Assembly (NCBI GenBank): GCA_017548565.1
Contig: JAFYZU010000023.1
Coordinates: forward strand, 26,050 to 90,049
Origin: Treponema sp.
GTDB lineage: Bacteria; Spirochaetota; Spirochaetia; Treponematales; Treponemataceae
DNA: 64,000 bases
Direction of reading: 5' to 3'
Each line of letters begins with the position of its first letter. Positions within the stretch are counted from its first letter, which is position 1. Position numbers and translations under genes: made by a program. This document shows positions 25,074 to 33,972 of the stretch, piece after piece. Below the pieces are notes generated by a model that had not been told where the DNA came from, made no database searches, and saw only the letters and a program-made list of their open reading frames with translations.

Positions 25074-26002
25074 CTGAACAATGGTGTAGAAAGATAACGG
25101 TCGCCGGAATCCGGTAGAAGAACTACAATTGTCTTTCCTTTGTTTTCAGGTCTGAGTGCAACTGTTTTTGCTGCCTTAAGTGCTGCACCGCTTGAAATTC
25201 CTGTAAGGATTCCTTCGCTGTGTGCAAATGCCCTTCCTTCAGTAAAAGCATCTTCATTTTTAACCGGGATGATTTCGTCATATACCTTTGTATTAAGTAC
25301 ATCCGGTACAAAGCCTGCACCGATTCCCTGAATTTTATGAGGGCCTGCTTCTCCCTTTGAAAGGACAGGACTTGTTGCAGGTTCAACTGCAATTACTTTT
25401 ATCTGTGGATTCTGTTCCTTCAGATATTCTCCGACTCCTGTGATTGTTCCACCGGTTCCGACTCCGGCAATAAAAATGTCAACTTTACCGTCTGTCTGTT
25501 TCCAGATTTCAGGACCAGTTGTTTTTCTGTGGATTTCAGGGTTTGCAGGATTTATAAACTGACCTGCGATTATGCTTCCCGGAGTGTTTGCATGAAGCTC
25601 TTCTGCCTTTGCAATTGCACCTTTCATTCCTTTTGCACCTTCTGTAAGTACAATTTCTGCGCCGTATGCCTTAAGAAGATTTCTTCGTTCAACGCTCATC
25701 GTATCGGGAAGGGTAAGTATTGCATGATATCCTTTAGCGGCTGCAACTGCTGCAAGTCCGATTCCTGTATTTCCTGAAGTCGGTTCAATGATTGTTGCGC
25801 CAGGCTTTAAAATTCCCTTTGCTTCTGCATCTTCAATCATCGAAAGTGCAACTCTGTCTTTAACGCTTCCTGCAGGATTTAAATATTCAAGCTTTGCAAG
25901 AATTACTGCATCCTTGATTCCGCTTTTTTCTGCATATTTGTTTAACTGTAAGAGGGGAGTTCCTCCTATTAATTCAAGTGAACTCTGTTTAATATCTGCC
26001 AT
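25064..26002 (-). CDS. cysK: Cysteine synthase (O-acetylserine sulfhydrylase)
   Basis: CysK makes cysteine from O-acetylserine and sulfide using PLP. The 312-residue sequence has the PLP lysine in [12 protein letters not shown], the substrate loop [12 protein letters not shown], the phosphate-binding [15 protein letters not shown] and the C-terminal [14 protein letters not shown]. The SGNTG and GTGGT loops are intact, so it should be active. It has an AAGGAGG ribosome site and its own promoter with an operator-like repeat over the -35. No cysE is in the window. Confidence 0.95.
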   Translation of the reverse strand: MADIKQSSLELIGGTPLLQLNKYAEKSGIKDAVILAKLEYLNPAGSVKDRVALSMIEDAEAKGILKPGATIIEPTSGNTGIGLAAVAAAKGYHAILTLPDTMSVERRNLLKAYGAEIVLTEGAKGMKGAIAKAEELHANTPGSIIAGQFINPANPEIHRKTTGPEIWKQTDGKVDIFIAGVGTGGTITGVGEYLKEQNPQIKVIAVEPATSPVLSKGEAGPHKIQGIGAGFVPDVLNTKVYDEIIPVKNEDAFTEGRAFAHSEGILTGISSGAALKAAKTVALRPENKGKTIVVLLPDSGDRYLSTPLFSDN

Positions 26003-26035
26003 AGAAATGCCTCCTTGTATGTCATTTATACAATA

Positions 26036-26071
26036 ACTATAGCTTTATTTACCTACTATGTCAATAGGTAA
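26036..26071 (-). promoter_or_regulatory. cysK promoter with inverted repeat over the -35
   Basis: On the minus strand TTGACA (26064-26059), 17 bases and TATAGT (26041-26036) make a strong promoter. The -35 lies inside a perfect inverted repeat, TTACCTA (26049-26055) and TAGGTAA (26065-26071), with a 9-base centre. The form resembles sites of Rrf2-family repressors (IscR, CymR), which control cysteine or iron-sulfur genes. The regulator itself is not in the window. Confidence 0.7.
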
Positions 26072-26083
26072 TGCTATAATATT

Positions 26084-26112
26084 TTGTAATAAAAAAAAAT
26101 TTGTGATATACT
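26084..26112 (+). promoter_or_regulatory. Promoter of the class III cyclase gene
   Basis: TTGTAA (26084-26089), a 17-base spacer and TATACT (26107-26112) lie so that transcription starts at or one or two bases before the ATG at 26121. No Shine-Dalgarno is present. Confidence 0.55.
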
Positions 26113-26120
26113 GAATTATC

Positions 26121-27524
26121 ATGGAATTTATCAGAACTCATCAATCAGACATAATGCTTTTTCTGGAAGGAATATGTATCATTATTTCTTTCCTTGTTTT
26201 AATTACTAAGAATCTTTCTAAATCAAGAAAAATTTCTATTTTCCTGCTTGAAATATCCTGTTTTTTTGTAATGCTTTCTCATCGCATGAATATCGCTTAC
26301 GAAGGAGTGCAGAAAACAGGAGCATGGTATATTTTATGGACATCACATTTTGTTTCATTTTTGTCTGTAATTTTAGTTTTGTATTCCTTTAATATGTATC
26401 TTAAAAGTCTTTTCAGACAGGAAGCGGCGGTCGAAAAAGTTCCGTTTCTGCTAAAAATTTGTGACTGGATTCTTTATGCAGATTTTTTAAGCCTTATAGT
26501 TTCGATTTTCACAGGTTTATATTATTCAATAAGTCCTTCGAATAATTATATCCGTGGAAAGGGACGAATGATTGCTTATGGAATTACATTTGCAGTTTTG
26601 TTTCTTGAGCTTATATGTCTTCTTCGTAATTACAGGCATTTTCCCAAAAAAATAAGAATTCCAATCCTTCTTTTTACGCTTGTTCCTTTTGCTTCGGTAT
26701 ACGTACAGTTCGTTAACAAAGGACTTTATTTTACGAATATGACGATTACCGGAATGGCAATCATCCTTTATGTTTTTGAAATTCAGGAGATGAACAGTAA
26801 GATTGAACGGGCTCACAGACTCGAAGTTGAAATGCTCGAAAAATATAAGGCAGAGCTTGAACGTACAGTCGATGAACGCACACGTGAATTACGGATTGCG
26901 AACGATAAGGCTGAACATCTTCTTCTGAATATTCTTCCTGAAGATGTTGCCCATGAACTTACGGAACATCCGGATGCGACTATTTCAAGAAGATATCCGA
27001 ATGTTACGGTTCTTTTTACAGATATTGTCGGTTTTACAAAGATGAGCAGCACGATGACCGCTTCCGAAATAGTAACTATGCTTAATAAGATGACTTCACT
27101 TTTTGATGATCGTGCAAAGCGTGAAGGTATAGAAAAAATCAAGACTATCGGCGATGCGTATATGGCGGCAACCGGTCTTTCTGATAATCAGAATAATGAT
27201 GGTGCTTTAAGGATGGTTCGTTTTGCTAAAGGTCTTCTTGAAGATGTAACTAGATTTAATCAGATTTCTCCGAATAAAATTCAGATAAGGATAGGAATCA
27301 ATTCAGGTGAGCTTGTTGCGGGCGTTATCGGTAAAACAAAATTCATTTATGATGTATGGGGCGATACAGTTAATGTCGCAAGCAGAATGGAAAGCACCGG
27401 AGAGCCGATGAAAATCCATGTTTCTGAAACAACTTATTCTCAGACATCATCATATTATTCATATTCGACCCCTGTTAAAGTCGAAGTAAAGGGAAAGGGA
27501 CTTATGAACGGATTTTTCATCTGA
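26121..27524 (+). CDS. Membrane-bound class III adenylate/guanylate cyclase
   Basis: The 467-residue protein has about six membrane segments (residues 10-225), a coiled coil (EIQEMNSKIERAHRLEVEMLEK, split around 230-275) and a class III cyclase domain (about 290-467). The catalytic metal motif is VTVLFTDIVGFTKMSS, a second metal-binding segment is KTIGDAYMAATG, and the transition-state region is VWGDTVNVASRMEST. These keep the metal Asp residues and the Asn/Arg pair, so it should be active as a homodimer. Substrate (ATP or GTP) is not certain from motifs alone. The membrane part has no recognised sensor family. Expression is probably leaderless. Confidence 0.88.
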   Translation: MEFIRTHQSDIMLFLEGICIIISFLVLITKNLSKSRKISIFLLEISCFFVMLSHRMNIAYEGVQKTGAWYILWTSHFVSFLSVILVLYSFNMYLKSLFRQEAAVEKVPFLLKICDWILYADFLSLIVSIFTGLYYSISPSNNYIRGKGRMIAYGITFAVLFLELICLLRNYRHFPKKIRIPILLFTLVPFASVYVQFVNKGLYFTNMTITGMAIILYVFEIQEMNSKIERAHRLEVEMLEKYKAELERTVDERTRELRIANDKAEHLLLNILPEDVAHELTEHPDATISRRYPNVTVLFTDIVGFTKMSSTMTASEIVTMLNKMTSLFDDRAKREGIEKIKTIGDAYMAATGLSDNQNNDGALRMVRFAKGLLEDVTRFNQISPNKIQIRIGINSGELVAGVIGKTKFIYDVWGDTVNVASRMESTGEPMKIHVSETTYSQTSSYYSYSTPVKVEVKGKGLMNGFFI

Positions 27525-27647
27525 TTTCATAAATAAGAATTTACTTATTTTATTCTTATCTGGTTTTAAAGTATTATGCTTTTAAATGTGGTTTAATGTA
27601 CGTATAGAGAGTTGAAAAAGCGATAATGCTTTGTGGAGGAATAAGAT

Positions 27648-28100
27648 ATGAAAACATTAATTAAGGTAATAACAGGACTTGCAGTTGCAGTTATGATGTC
27701 AAGCTGTATCATAATCTGTCCGGATGAAGATTTTGGACGTTCAGGCCGTTATCATGATTATGATTACGAATATGATACAAACGATTATGGACGTCTTAAG
27801 ATTGTAAATCTTTCTAATTATAATGACTGCTATATTGATGAAGTAATCGTAAGGAAATACGGATCAAATTCATGGAAAATTGCATGGAACAGTAATTCTT
27901 CGGGGTATGACGGAAACTGCAATTTTACTCTTGAAGAAGGAAAATACGAAGTTAAACTCAACGTATATTTCTATGAAACAAGATCTTACAGAACAGTAGT
28001 ATATAACGGGTATGTATATATTGATGAAAATAATACTACGACACTTTATTTCAACGGGGATTATGTTTCAGATTCACAGGAAGTGACTGTCTGTAAATAA
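27648..28100 (+). CDS. Lipoprotein of unknown function
   Basis: A 150-residue protein with a lipoprotein signal (VMMSSC, Cys20), then a short Asp/Tyr-rich linker (RYHDYDYEYDTNDYG) and one beta-rich domain (LKIVNLSNYNDCYIDEVIV, later FTLEEGKYEVKLNVYFYE and YVYIDENNTTTLYF). The shape suggests a small transthyretin- or PEGA-like beta-sandwich, as many 'peptide chain, then GKYEVKL' domains do, but this is a weak impression. A GGAGG ribosome site precedes it, next to a small hairpin (AAAGC/GCTTT near 27617-27632). It lies just upstream of rpsU and its read-through transcript could affect that gene. Confidence 0.65.
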   Translation: MKTLIKVITGLAVAVMMSSCIIICPDEDFGRSGRYHDYDYEYDTNDYGRLKIVNLSNYNDCYIDEVIVRKYGSNSWKIAWNSNSSGYDGNCNFTLEEGKYEVKLNVYFYETRSYRTVVYNGYVYIDENNTTTLYFNGDYVSDSQEVTVCK

Positions 28101-28111
28101 ATATCTTCCGG

Positions 28112-28198
28112 TAATGTTCATCTTCTTGATTAATTTCGAAAAAACAGATAATATAGTTATATTTTACGGAATTACCGCAAATAAGGAGGTGAACATTA
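28112..28198 (+). promoter_or_regulatory. rpsU upstream region: promoter and helix hiding the ribosome site
   Basis: The ribosome site and following bases of rpsU (28183-28198) are complementary to 28112-28127 over 16 pairs, 14 Watson-Crick and two G-U, with a 55-base interval. A promoter lies inside the interval: TTGATT (28126-28131), 17 bases, TAATAT (28149-28154), predicting a start near 28161. RNA from that promoter lacks the upstream arm; RNA reading through from the lipoprotein gene contains it. CGGTAAT (28109-28115) can instead pair with ATTACCG (28171-28177). Confidence 0.6.
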
Positions 28199-28405
28199 AT
28201 GGCAACAATCATGGTTGATGATTCAGAAAACCTTGAAAAAGCAATCAAACGTTTTAAGCGTATGGTTGAAAAAGAAGGTATCATCCGCGAATACAAAAAG
28301 CGTGAATATTTTGAAAAACCTTCTGCCACTCTTCACCAGAAGAAAACAACTCTTGAAAGAAAACTTTTGAACAAGAGACGTAAGACTGAAAAAAAAGAAT
28401 TCTAA
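28199..28405 (+). CDS. rpsU: 30S ribosomal protein S21
   Basis: S21 is a small basic protein of the 30S platform that helps mRNA binding near the anti-Shine-Dalgarno. The 68-residue sequence has the family's [19 protein letters not shown] helix and [19 protein letters not shown], then a basic tail ([15 protein letters not shown]). Its ribosome site AAGGAGGTGA is nearly a full complement of the 16S tail. It is followed by a strong terminator and preceded by an unusual leader able to hide its ribosome site. Translation of S21 is thus a plausible point of control. Confidence 0.93.
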   Translation: MATIMVDDSENLEKAIKRFKRMVEKEGIIREYKKREYFEKPSATLHQKKTTLERKLLNKRRKTEKKEF

Positions 28406-28431
28406 TTTATTTAGAATATTTTGGTTAAAAG

Positions 28432-28460
28432 GACTGTACGATAGGGTACAGTCTTTTTTT
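28432..28460 (+). terminator. Terminator after rpsU
   Basis: GACTGTAC (28432-28439) and GTACAGTC (28446-28453) form a perfect 8-bp stem with a 6-base loop followed by seven T. Confidence 0.9.
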
Positions 28461-28477
28461 ATATTTTAATTTTTCTT

Positions 28478-29089
28478 TTATTTTAACCAGCCTTTTTTTA
28501 CAGCATTGTCAATATTTGCCTGTACCCATTTATAGACTTCGGGCATGAAATCCTTTATGACAGCCATCCGTTGTTCAACATCACCGGAACAGGTTTGCCC
28601 TTCTGTCCAGGTATGACCATCTGTAAGGGTATTATGTAAAAAGGGCTGGAGTCTGTCCATGCAGGCCGCGTATTTGGCATCTGCTGTTTTTATTTCGTCG
28701 AATTCTTCCCAAAGCTCACGGATTTCTTTTCCCTGTTCCTCCGGGAGTTGTGCAAAAAGTCTGTCTGCGGCTTTTGATTCACGCTCTTTTTTATCGAGGT
28801 TTCCCTTTTTATCGTAGGCAAAGGTATCTCCTGCATAAATTTCAATTAAATCATGGACAATGCACATTTTTACTGCATGATTTATATCAACCTTTTCTTC
28901 TGCATATTCTTCAAAGAGCAGACACATTAAAGCGATGTGCCAGGAGTGTTCGGCATCATTTTCGCGGCGTGATTTATCAATAAGCATTGTACGGCGAAAA
29001 ACCGACGTCATTTTATCCACTTCAGCCGTAAAACGAAGCTGCCGGTCAAGGCGAATGTTGTTTGATTCTAAAAAATTATTTACAGGCAT
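28478..29089 (-). CDS. HD-domain phosphohydrolase, YfbR-like 5'-nucleotidase family
   Basis: The 203-residue protein is a metal-dependent HD hydrolase like YfbR (5'-deoxynucleotidase, COG1896). The ligands are visible: RRENDAEHSWHIA (first His), MCIVHDLIEIYAGD (HD pair and Glu), and a downstream Asp in KYAACMDRLQP. The opening FLESNNIRLDRQLRFTAEVDKM matches the family when broken at position 6, so the ATG at 29089 is right. Yet no Shine-Dalgarno precedes it; the start codon directly follows the T-run of the glyA terminator. It may be co-transcribed with glyA only by read-through. Substrate is not certain. Confidence 0.83.
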   Translation of the reverse strand: MPVNNFLESNNIRLDRQLRFTAEVDKMTSVFRRTMLIDKSRRENDAEHSWHIALMCLLFEEYAEEKVDINHAVKMCIVHDLIEIYAGDTFAYDKKGNLDKKERESKAADRLFAQLPEEQGKEIRELWEEFDEIKTADAKYAACMDRLQPFLHNTLTDGHTWTEGQTCSGDVEQRMAVIKDFMPEVYKWVQANIDNAVKKGWLK

Positions 29090-29090
29090 A

Positions 29091-29117
29091 AAAAAAACAG
29101 GGGTCTTTATGACCCCT
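29091..29117 (-). terminator. glyA terminator touching the next start codon
   Basis: On the minus strand AGGGGTC (29117-29111), loop ATAAA (29110-29106), GACCCCT (29105-29099), then G and seven T (29097-29091). The T-run ends one base before the ATG of the HD-domain gene at 29089. Confidence 0.88.
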
Positions 29118-29122
29118 TATGT

Positions 29123-30622
29123 TTATTTCACAAATTCTTTTTTCAAGAATTCAAGATCAAGCTGAGGATAAAGTACATGGGCTTTGAGGAGCTTGTTTAC
29201 TCTTTCTCTTGCGGCATTTACTGTATCATCAGATATTTCAATTTTTCCTTTTGCAGGCTTTCCTTCTTTCGTAACTCCAGGTTTTGTGTTCTTTAATACA
29301 AAGTCAATGATATCTGCTACTTCTTTCATATCTGCTTCGTTCATACCTAAAGTTGTAAGACCAGGTGTTCCGATACGGATTCCCGAAGTCCACCATGCAC
29401 CGTTTTTATCATATGGAAGGGCATTGGCATTTGCAGTTACACCGCATTTGAATAAAGCTGCTTCTGCCTGTTTTCCTGTCAAGCCGTAAACCGTTACATC
29501 ACAGAGCATAAGGTGATTGTCAGTTCCACCAGTCTGGAGCGGAATACCGTGAGATTTACATCCTTCGGCAAGTGCCTGTGCATTTTTTACTACGTTATGT
29601 GCCCATGTTTTATATTCATCTGTATTTGCTTCTTTAAATGCAATTGCTTTTGCTGCCATAATATGACCAAGAGGTCCGCCCAATACCATAGGACATCCCT
29701 TGTTTACATAGTCAGCGAATTCTTTTTTACAGAGAATCATTGCACCACGAGGACCACGAAGAGTTTTATGTGTTGTTGTAGTAACTACATCTGCCCATTT
29801 AACAGGATCAAAATCACCTTCAAAAACTTTACCTGCAACAAGACCGGCAAAGTGAGCCATATCTACCATTAATACTGCACCGCATTTATCTGCAATTTCA
29901 CGGAAGCGTTTGAAATTGATTTTTCTAGGATAGGCAGAAAAACCTGTAAGAAGAATGAGAGGTTTAACTTCCATTGCCTGTTTTTCAATTGCATCATAAT
30001 CAAGAAGACCTGTTTCTTTATCAACACCGTAAGGATGACTTTCGAACATTCTTGCAGATACATTCATTTTATATCCGTGAGTAAGATGTCCTCCGCATGA
30101 ATAGTCAAGACCCATAAGCTTCTGGTTACCGAATTTTTTCCTTAAATCGTCAAACTGTTCTTCTGTAAGGTCATTAAGTGCTTTTACTCCGAGCTGTTCA
30201 AGAGTCGGTGTTTCGATTTTAGCACTTAAAATAGCCCAGTATGCTACAAGGTTTGTGTCTGCACCAGAATGAGGCTGAACGTATGCATACTCTGCACCGA
30301 AAAGTTTTTCTGCCTCACGTGCCGCAATGTTTTCAACTGCATCAATATTTACACATCCACCGTAATAACGATGCTCAGGATATCCTTCTGCATATTTATC
30401 TGTAAGAAGATTTCCCATTGCAGCCTGAACATTCAATGAACAGTAGTTTTCGCTTGCAACTAATTTAAGGTGACTTCTCTGGTTGTCAATTTCATTTACG
30501 ATGCTTGCTGCAATATCAGGTCCGACTGCCGCAACCTGCTGAAGATTTGCAACATAAGCGCACATTGCAGCATCCGGTTTTCCGCCGCAAGAGGCAAGAT
30601 AATTTTCTAATGGTGTAGCCAT
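29123..30622 (-). CDS. glyA: Serine hydroxymethyltransferase
   Basis: GlyA interconverts serine and glycine, feeding one-carbon units to tetrahydrofolate. The PLP lysine is in VVTTTTHKTLRGPRG, and other marks are LKLVASENYCSLNVQAAMG, TDKYAEGYPEHRYYGG and VDMAHFAGLVAG. At 499 residues it is longer than the about 420 usual. The extra part is an insertion around residues 130-185 (AKIETPTLEQLGVKAL ... LRKKFGNQK) plus an N-terminal extension of some 25 residues. A lengthened form is known to me from spirochaetes. The ATG at 30622 has an AGGAAA site. It ends in a good terminator. Confidence 0.93.
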   Translation of the reverse strand: MATPLENYLASCGGKPDAAMCAYVANLQQVAAVGPDIAASIVNEIDNQRSHLKLVASENYCSLNVQAAMGNLLTDKYAEGYPEHRYYGGCVNIDAVENIAAREAEKLFGAEYAYVQPHSGADTNLVAYWAILSAKIETPTLEQLGVKALNDLTEEQFDDLRKKFGNQKLMGLDYSCGGHLTHGYKMNVSARMFESHPYGVDKETGLLDYDAIEKQAMEVKPLILLTGFSAYPRKINFKRFREIADKCGAVLMVDMAHFAGLVAGKVFEGDFDPVKWADVVTTTTHKTLRGPRGAMILCKKEFADYVNKGCPMVLGGPLGHIMAAKAIAFKEANTDEYKTWAHNVVKNAQALAEGCKSHGIPLQTGGTDNHLMLCDVTVYGLTGKQAEAALFKCGVTANANALPYDKNGAWWTSGIRIGTPGLTTLGMNEADMKEVADIIDFVLKNTKPGVTKEGKPAKGKIEISDDTVNAARERVNKLLKAHVLYPQLDLEFLKKEFVK

Positions 30623-30718
30623 ATTTTTTTCCTCATGATAAAAAATTTAATTATATTAAATTATTTTAGCGGATTTTAAAGAATAATGGAATAGCATAAA
30701 ACCTTGAGTGAATAATTA

Positions 30719-30747
30719 ATGACAAAAAAAAATTGTTCGTCTATAAT
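30719..30747 (+). promoter_or_regulatory. Promoter giving a leaderless M28 peptidase mRNA
   Basis: ATGACA (30719-30724), a 17-base spacer and a perfect TATAAT (30742-30747) lie six bases before the ATG at 30754. The predicted transcript begins at the A of the start codon. Confidence 0.6.
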
Positions 30748-30753
30748 CATTTT

Positions 30754-31587
30754 ATGTATCAGTTTCCTGCTGATTTTTCTGATTTTATTTCTCTTTCCTG
30801 CGACCGTCTTTCGTTTATCAGGCAATATCTGAATGATAATTCAATCAATTGTAAAATTCTGCAGCTTGGAGAAAAAAAGCATGTTTATGTTGATTTCCCG
30901 GAAAGTCAGTATAACCGTTCGTATAAAATAAAGACTCTTATTGCGCATTACGACAGATCCGGACAAACCTTCGGGGCAAATGATAATTCCTTTGCTGTTT
31001 ACTGTCTTCTTGAATTTGCAGTAAAGCTTTTTAAGAAAAATGAAGCACATAACGTTCAGATTATTTTAACTGATGGAGAAGAAACACCCCCTGAACCTGA
31101 AAATCCTTTGAAAAACATTAATAATGTTACACGCATGGGATCGTATGAGCTTGCAAAAGTATTTAAACGGCTGAATATTATCAGAAACGACATTTATGTT
31201 TTTGACTGCATGGGACGCGGTGATATTCCTGTAATCTGCGAAAACACTTTTCCTGAAAATACAAATGCTTCTCTTGTAAATACAGTAATTGCTCTTGAAA
31301 ACAGGGCAGAGGAGCTTGTAAAAAAAGCATCGGGCGGTAAATGGTTTAAATTAAAAACTGCGTTTTCAGACAATGCGGCATTTCTTGCAAACGGCATTCC
31401 CTGTGTTCAGCTTACGATGCTTCCTTCTAAAGAAATCGATGATTATTTGCATGGAATTGTTCCGCAAACCTGGCGACTTCTGCATACGATGGATGATAAT
31501 CTTTTGAGTCTTTCGTGTAACTCTCATGATATATTTATGAAAATGCTTGAATTAATCTCTTTAAATAAAACATCTTCTATATTATAA
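30754..31587 (+). CDS. M28-family zinc peptidase-like protein
   Basis: I start at the ATG at 30754 (MYQFPADFSDFIS), 277 residues; an in-frame TTG at 30733 would be upstream of the -10 box. The metal ligands of the M28 aminopeptidase fold can be placed: His in LIAHYDRSG, Asp in FGANDNSFAVY, Glu pair in ILTDGEETPP, Asp in YVFDCMGRGD and His in LLHTMDDN. The spacing fits a di-zinc exopeptidase. There is no signal peptide, so it is cytoplasmic. Substrate is unknown. It precedes a GGDEF gene by 36 bases. Confidence 0.78.
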   Translation: MYQFPADFSDFISLSCDRLSFIRQYLNDNSINCKILQLGEKKHVYVDFPESQYNRSYKIKTLIAHYDRSGQTFGANDNSFAVYCLLEFAVKLFKKNEAHNVQIILTDGEETPPEPENPLKNINNVTRMGSYELAKVFKRLNIIRNDIYVFDCMGRGDIPVICENTFPENTNASLVNTVIALENRAEELVKKASGGKWFKLKTAFSDNAAFLANGIPCVQLTMLPSKEIDDYLHGIVPQTWRLLHTMDDNLLSLSCNSHDIFMKMLELISLNKTSSIL

Positions 31588-31623
31588 TATTAAAATCTAA
31601 GTTTTAACGTTAAAGGTATAAAA

Positions 31624-32997
31624 ATGTCGGTAAAAAACAATCCTGATATTAAAGGAATCAAAATTAAAACCGTAAATATTTTTCTTATGGTTGTTGCCTG
31701 CCTGCTTTGCGTCCTTGTTTTTGTTGAATCTTTTCTGATAACTGAACGTCATAATGTTTACAAGGCTTCAATGGACGATTACGCTGAATGCAATAAGGCA
31801 ATCAATGAGTTTAAAAATGCTTCTGATTATCTTACGAGTCAGGCTACCTTGTATGCAGTAAATCTGGATTCAAAATATCTTGAAGAATATTTTCGTGAAA
31901 CCTTACAGTTCCGTAACAGGGAAAAATCTATTGAAATCCTGGAGCTTTCGCATAACGGCGATGCATGTGATATTAACATGAAGCTTGCCTTAAAGGAATC
32001 GCTTTCAATGCAGCGCACTGAATATTATGCAATAAGACTTATTCTTGAATCTCAAAAGGTTCGTTATGAAGATATGCCCCAGGTAATACAGGCAGTTTCT
32101 GTAGCTCCTGGTGTTCTTGAACTTAGTCCTGAAATAAAGCTTGAACGTGCAAGACAGATTTTCTTTGATATAAGTTATAACGAATCGAAAAAAAGAGTCA
32201 TTGATTATACATCTGCCGCTTCTGCCTCACTTGTTGATATTTATTTGAATCAGAGTGTGGCCGATGAAAAGGATCTTTCGAAAATGTTCATGGTTGAACG
32301 AATTTTAATCATTACGCTTTTTACAGTCAGCCTTGTTCTTTTTGTTTTCCTTGCAATTTTTGTTTTAACTCCTCTTCATCAGCACATAAAATGCATTTCT
32401 GAAGGACAAAGAATGTATTACAGGGGTGCTTATGAATTACGTTATATTGCAAAAACATATAATGGTCTTTTAGATAAAAATGAAATCAGGACATCGATTT
32501 TACGTCATAAAGCAGAGCATGATCCTTTAACCGGCCTTATAAACCGTGAAGGCTTTAATCATATAAAGACAATTCTTGCCGATTCTTCTGAAATGATTGC
32601 ATATCTTATAATTGATATAGATTTATTTAAATCAATAAACGATAAATATGGTCATCTTACGGGAGATGAAGTACTTAAAAAAATTGCACTTCTTTTGAGC
32701 GAACAGTTCAGAAATACAGACTATGTTGCACGTATCGGCGGCGATGAATTTGCAGTTATAATGACAAAATGCGGAGATTCACCGGAGGATATAATCCAGT
32801 CAAAAATTCAAAAGCTTAATAAAATGCTTCAGAATAAACAGGATGATTTACCTTCTGTATCTTTGAGTGTCGGAGTTTCACTTTCTGAATGCGGATATGT
32901 AAAAGAAATGGAAGAACAGGCAGACAAGGCTCTTTACAGGGTTAAGAAGGGAGGAAGATGCAACTGTTCTTTCTATGATGCGGAGCTTTCAGGTTAG
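31624..32997 (+). CDS. Membrane diguanylate cyclase (GGDEF)
   Basis: This 457-residue protein makes c-di-GMP. It has a membrane segment near residues 15-38, an extracytoplasmic helical domain of about 185 residues, a second membrane segment (ILIITLFTVSLVLFVFLAIFVL, around 227-248) and a GGDEF domain (about 290-455). The signature is ARIGGDEFAVIM, complete, with DPLTGLINREGF and IDIDLFKSINDKYGH before it and SLSVGVSLSE after it. No RxxD inhibitory site is evident just before the signature. The sensor domain has no recognised family. An AAAGG site precedes the ATG. Confidence 0.92.
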   Translation: MSVKNNPDIKGIKIKTVNIFLMVVACLLCVLVFVESFLITERHNVYKASMDDYAECNKAINEFKNASDYLTSQATLYAVNLDSKYLEEYFRETLQFRNREKSIEILELSHNGDACDINMKLALKESLSMQRTEYYAIRLILESQKVRYEDMPQVIQAVSVAPGVLELSPEIKLERARQIFFDISYNESKKRVIDYTSAASASLVDIYLNQSVADEKDLSKMFMVERILIITLFTVSLVLFVFLAIFVLTPLHQHIKCISEGQRMYYRGAYELRYIAKTYNGLLDKNEIRTSILRHKAEHDPLTGLINREGFNHIKTILADSSEMIAYLIIDIDLFKSINDKYGHLTGDEVLKKIALLLSEQFRNTDYVARIGGDEFAVIMTKCGDSPEDIIQSKIQKLNKMLQNKQDDLPSVSLSVGVSLSECGYVKEMEEQADKALYRVKKGGRCNCSFYDAELSG

Positions 32998-33021
32998 AAT
33001 CATTAATAAAAGGAATGTATT

Positions 33022-33972
33022 ATGAAAAAGAATTTTAAATTTGTATTTTTATCTTTATTTGTTATATTTATCTTTGCATGTAATTCAACGAAGGTTGAAC
33101 AGAAAAAGGCAATTCTTTACAGATATCCTGATGCAATGCTCTGGCGGATTGACGGATTTGATAAACGCGGAAAGTCTTCTACCGTTTATTGTCTTGGAAC
33201 GATTCATTATGGTGATGACCGTCTTTATCCGTGGCCTGAATGCATAGATGAAGCCTTTAATTCTGCAAAACGATATTATGGTGAACTTTCTGAAGAAGAT
33301 ATTGCAGCTCTTCCTAAAGAAGTAATGACAATGCTTATGAAATCCGGTCTATCATTAATGACGAACAATAAAAATCAGAAGCCTCTTCCTGAAGGACTTA
33401 CTAAAGAAGAAATCGGTTATATTGAAAAAACAATTCCAAATATAAAGAATTATTATCGTTTTGAACCATGGGTACTCAATACAGTTCTTTCTCAATACGG
33501 TAATTCAGGTCTATATTTTAACAAAGGATATGATTCGTACATAATGCAGGAATTGCAGAAACGTAAGGTAAAATATCTGGGAATGGATATTTTACAGGAT
33601 CAGCTTGATGTAATCTGTTTTGGTTCCTGGAATTTTCAGCTCCAGAATCTAAAAAATTCTTTGCAGGAAATCATGCATCCGGAAAAACAGGAAATCACAA
33701 TGACTGATCTATATAATGCATATTTAGCTGCTGATGAAAACAAGGTTCTTGAAATTCTGAATCAGGCTTATGAAACTTCGAATCCTGAGCTTAAGGAAGA
33801 ATATAAGGATTATATTGAGCTTATACTCAATAAGCGGAATCAGAAATGGGCTGAAAAGATTCCTGAACTTCTTTATGCAGGAGGGACAACCTTCATTTAT
33901 GCAGGCTGTGCTCATTTTATTGGTGAAGCGAGTGCCTTTGAATATATGCGTAAAAACGGAACCTTAGAATAA
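33022..33972 (+). CDS. TraB/GumN-family lipoprotein
   Basis: The 316-residue protein has a lipoprotein signal (IFIFAC, Cys20) and the TraB/PrgY/GumN fold. The two histidine motifs of the family appear as YCLGTIHYGDDRLYP near residue 58 and FIYAGCAHFIGEASAF near the end, together with NQKWAEKIPELL. Related proteins are thought to be metal-dependent hydrolases with a Tiki-like fold, but GumN's exact reaction is not settled. The GGAATG region gives a weak ribosome site. It converges on feoB with no spacer at all between the two stop codons. Confidence 0.82.
   Translation: MKKNFKFVFLSLFVIFIFACNSTKVEQKKAILYRYPDAMLWRIDGFDKRGKSSTVYCLGTIHYGDDRLYPWPECIDEAFNSAKRYYGELSEEDIAALPKEVMTMLMKSGLSLMTNNKNQKPLPEGLTKEEIGYIEKTIPNIKNYYRFEPWVLNTVLSQYGNSGLYFNKGYDSYIMQELQKRKVKYLGMDILQDQLDVICFGSWNFQLQNLKNSLQEIMHPEKQEITMTDLYNAYLAADENKVLEILNQAYETSNPELKEEYKDYIELILNKRNQKWAEKIPELLYAGGTTFIYAGCAHFIGEASAFEYMRKNGTLE

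Noticed and set aside
27535..27565. Hairpin ATAAGAA/TTCTTAT after the cyclase gene as a terminator
   Set aside because: The stem is short and AU-rich and no T-run follows it.
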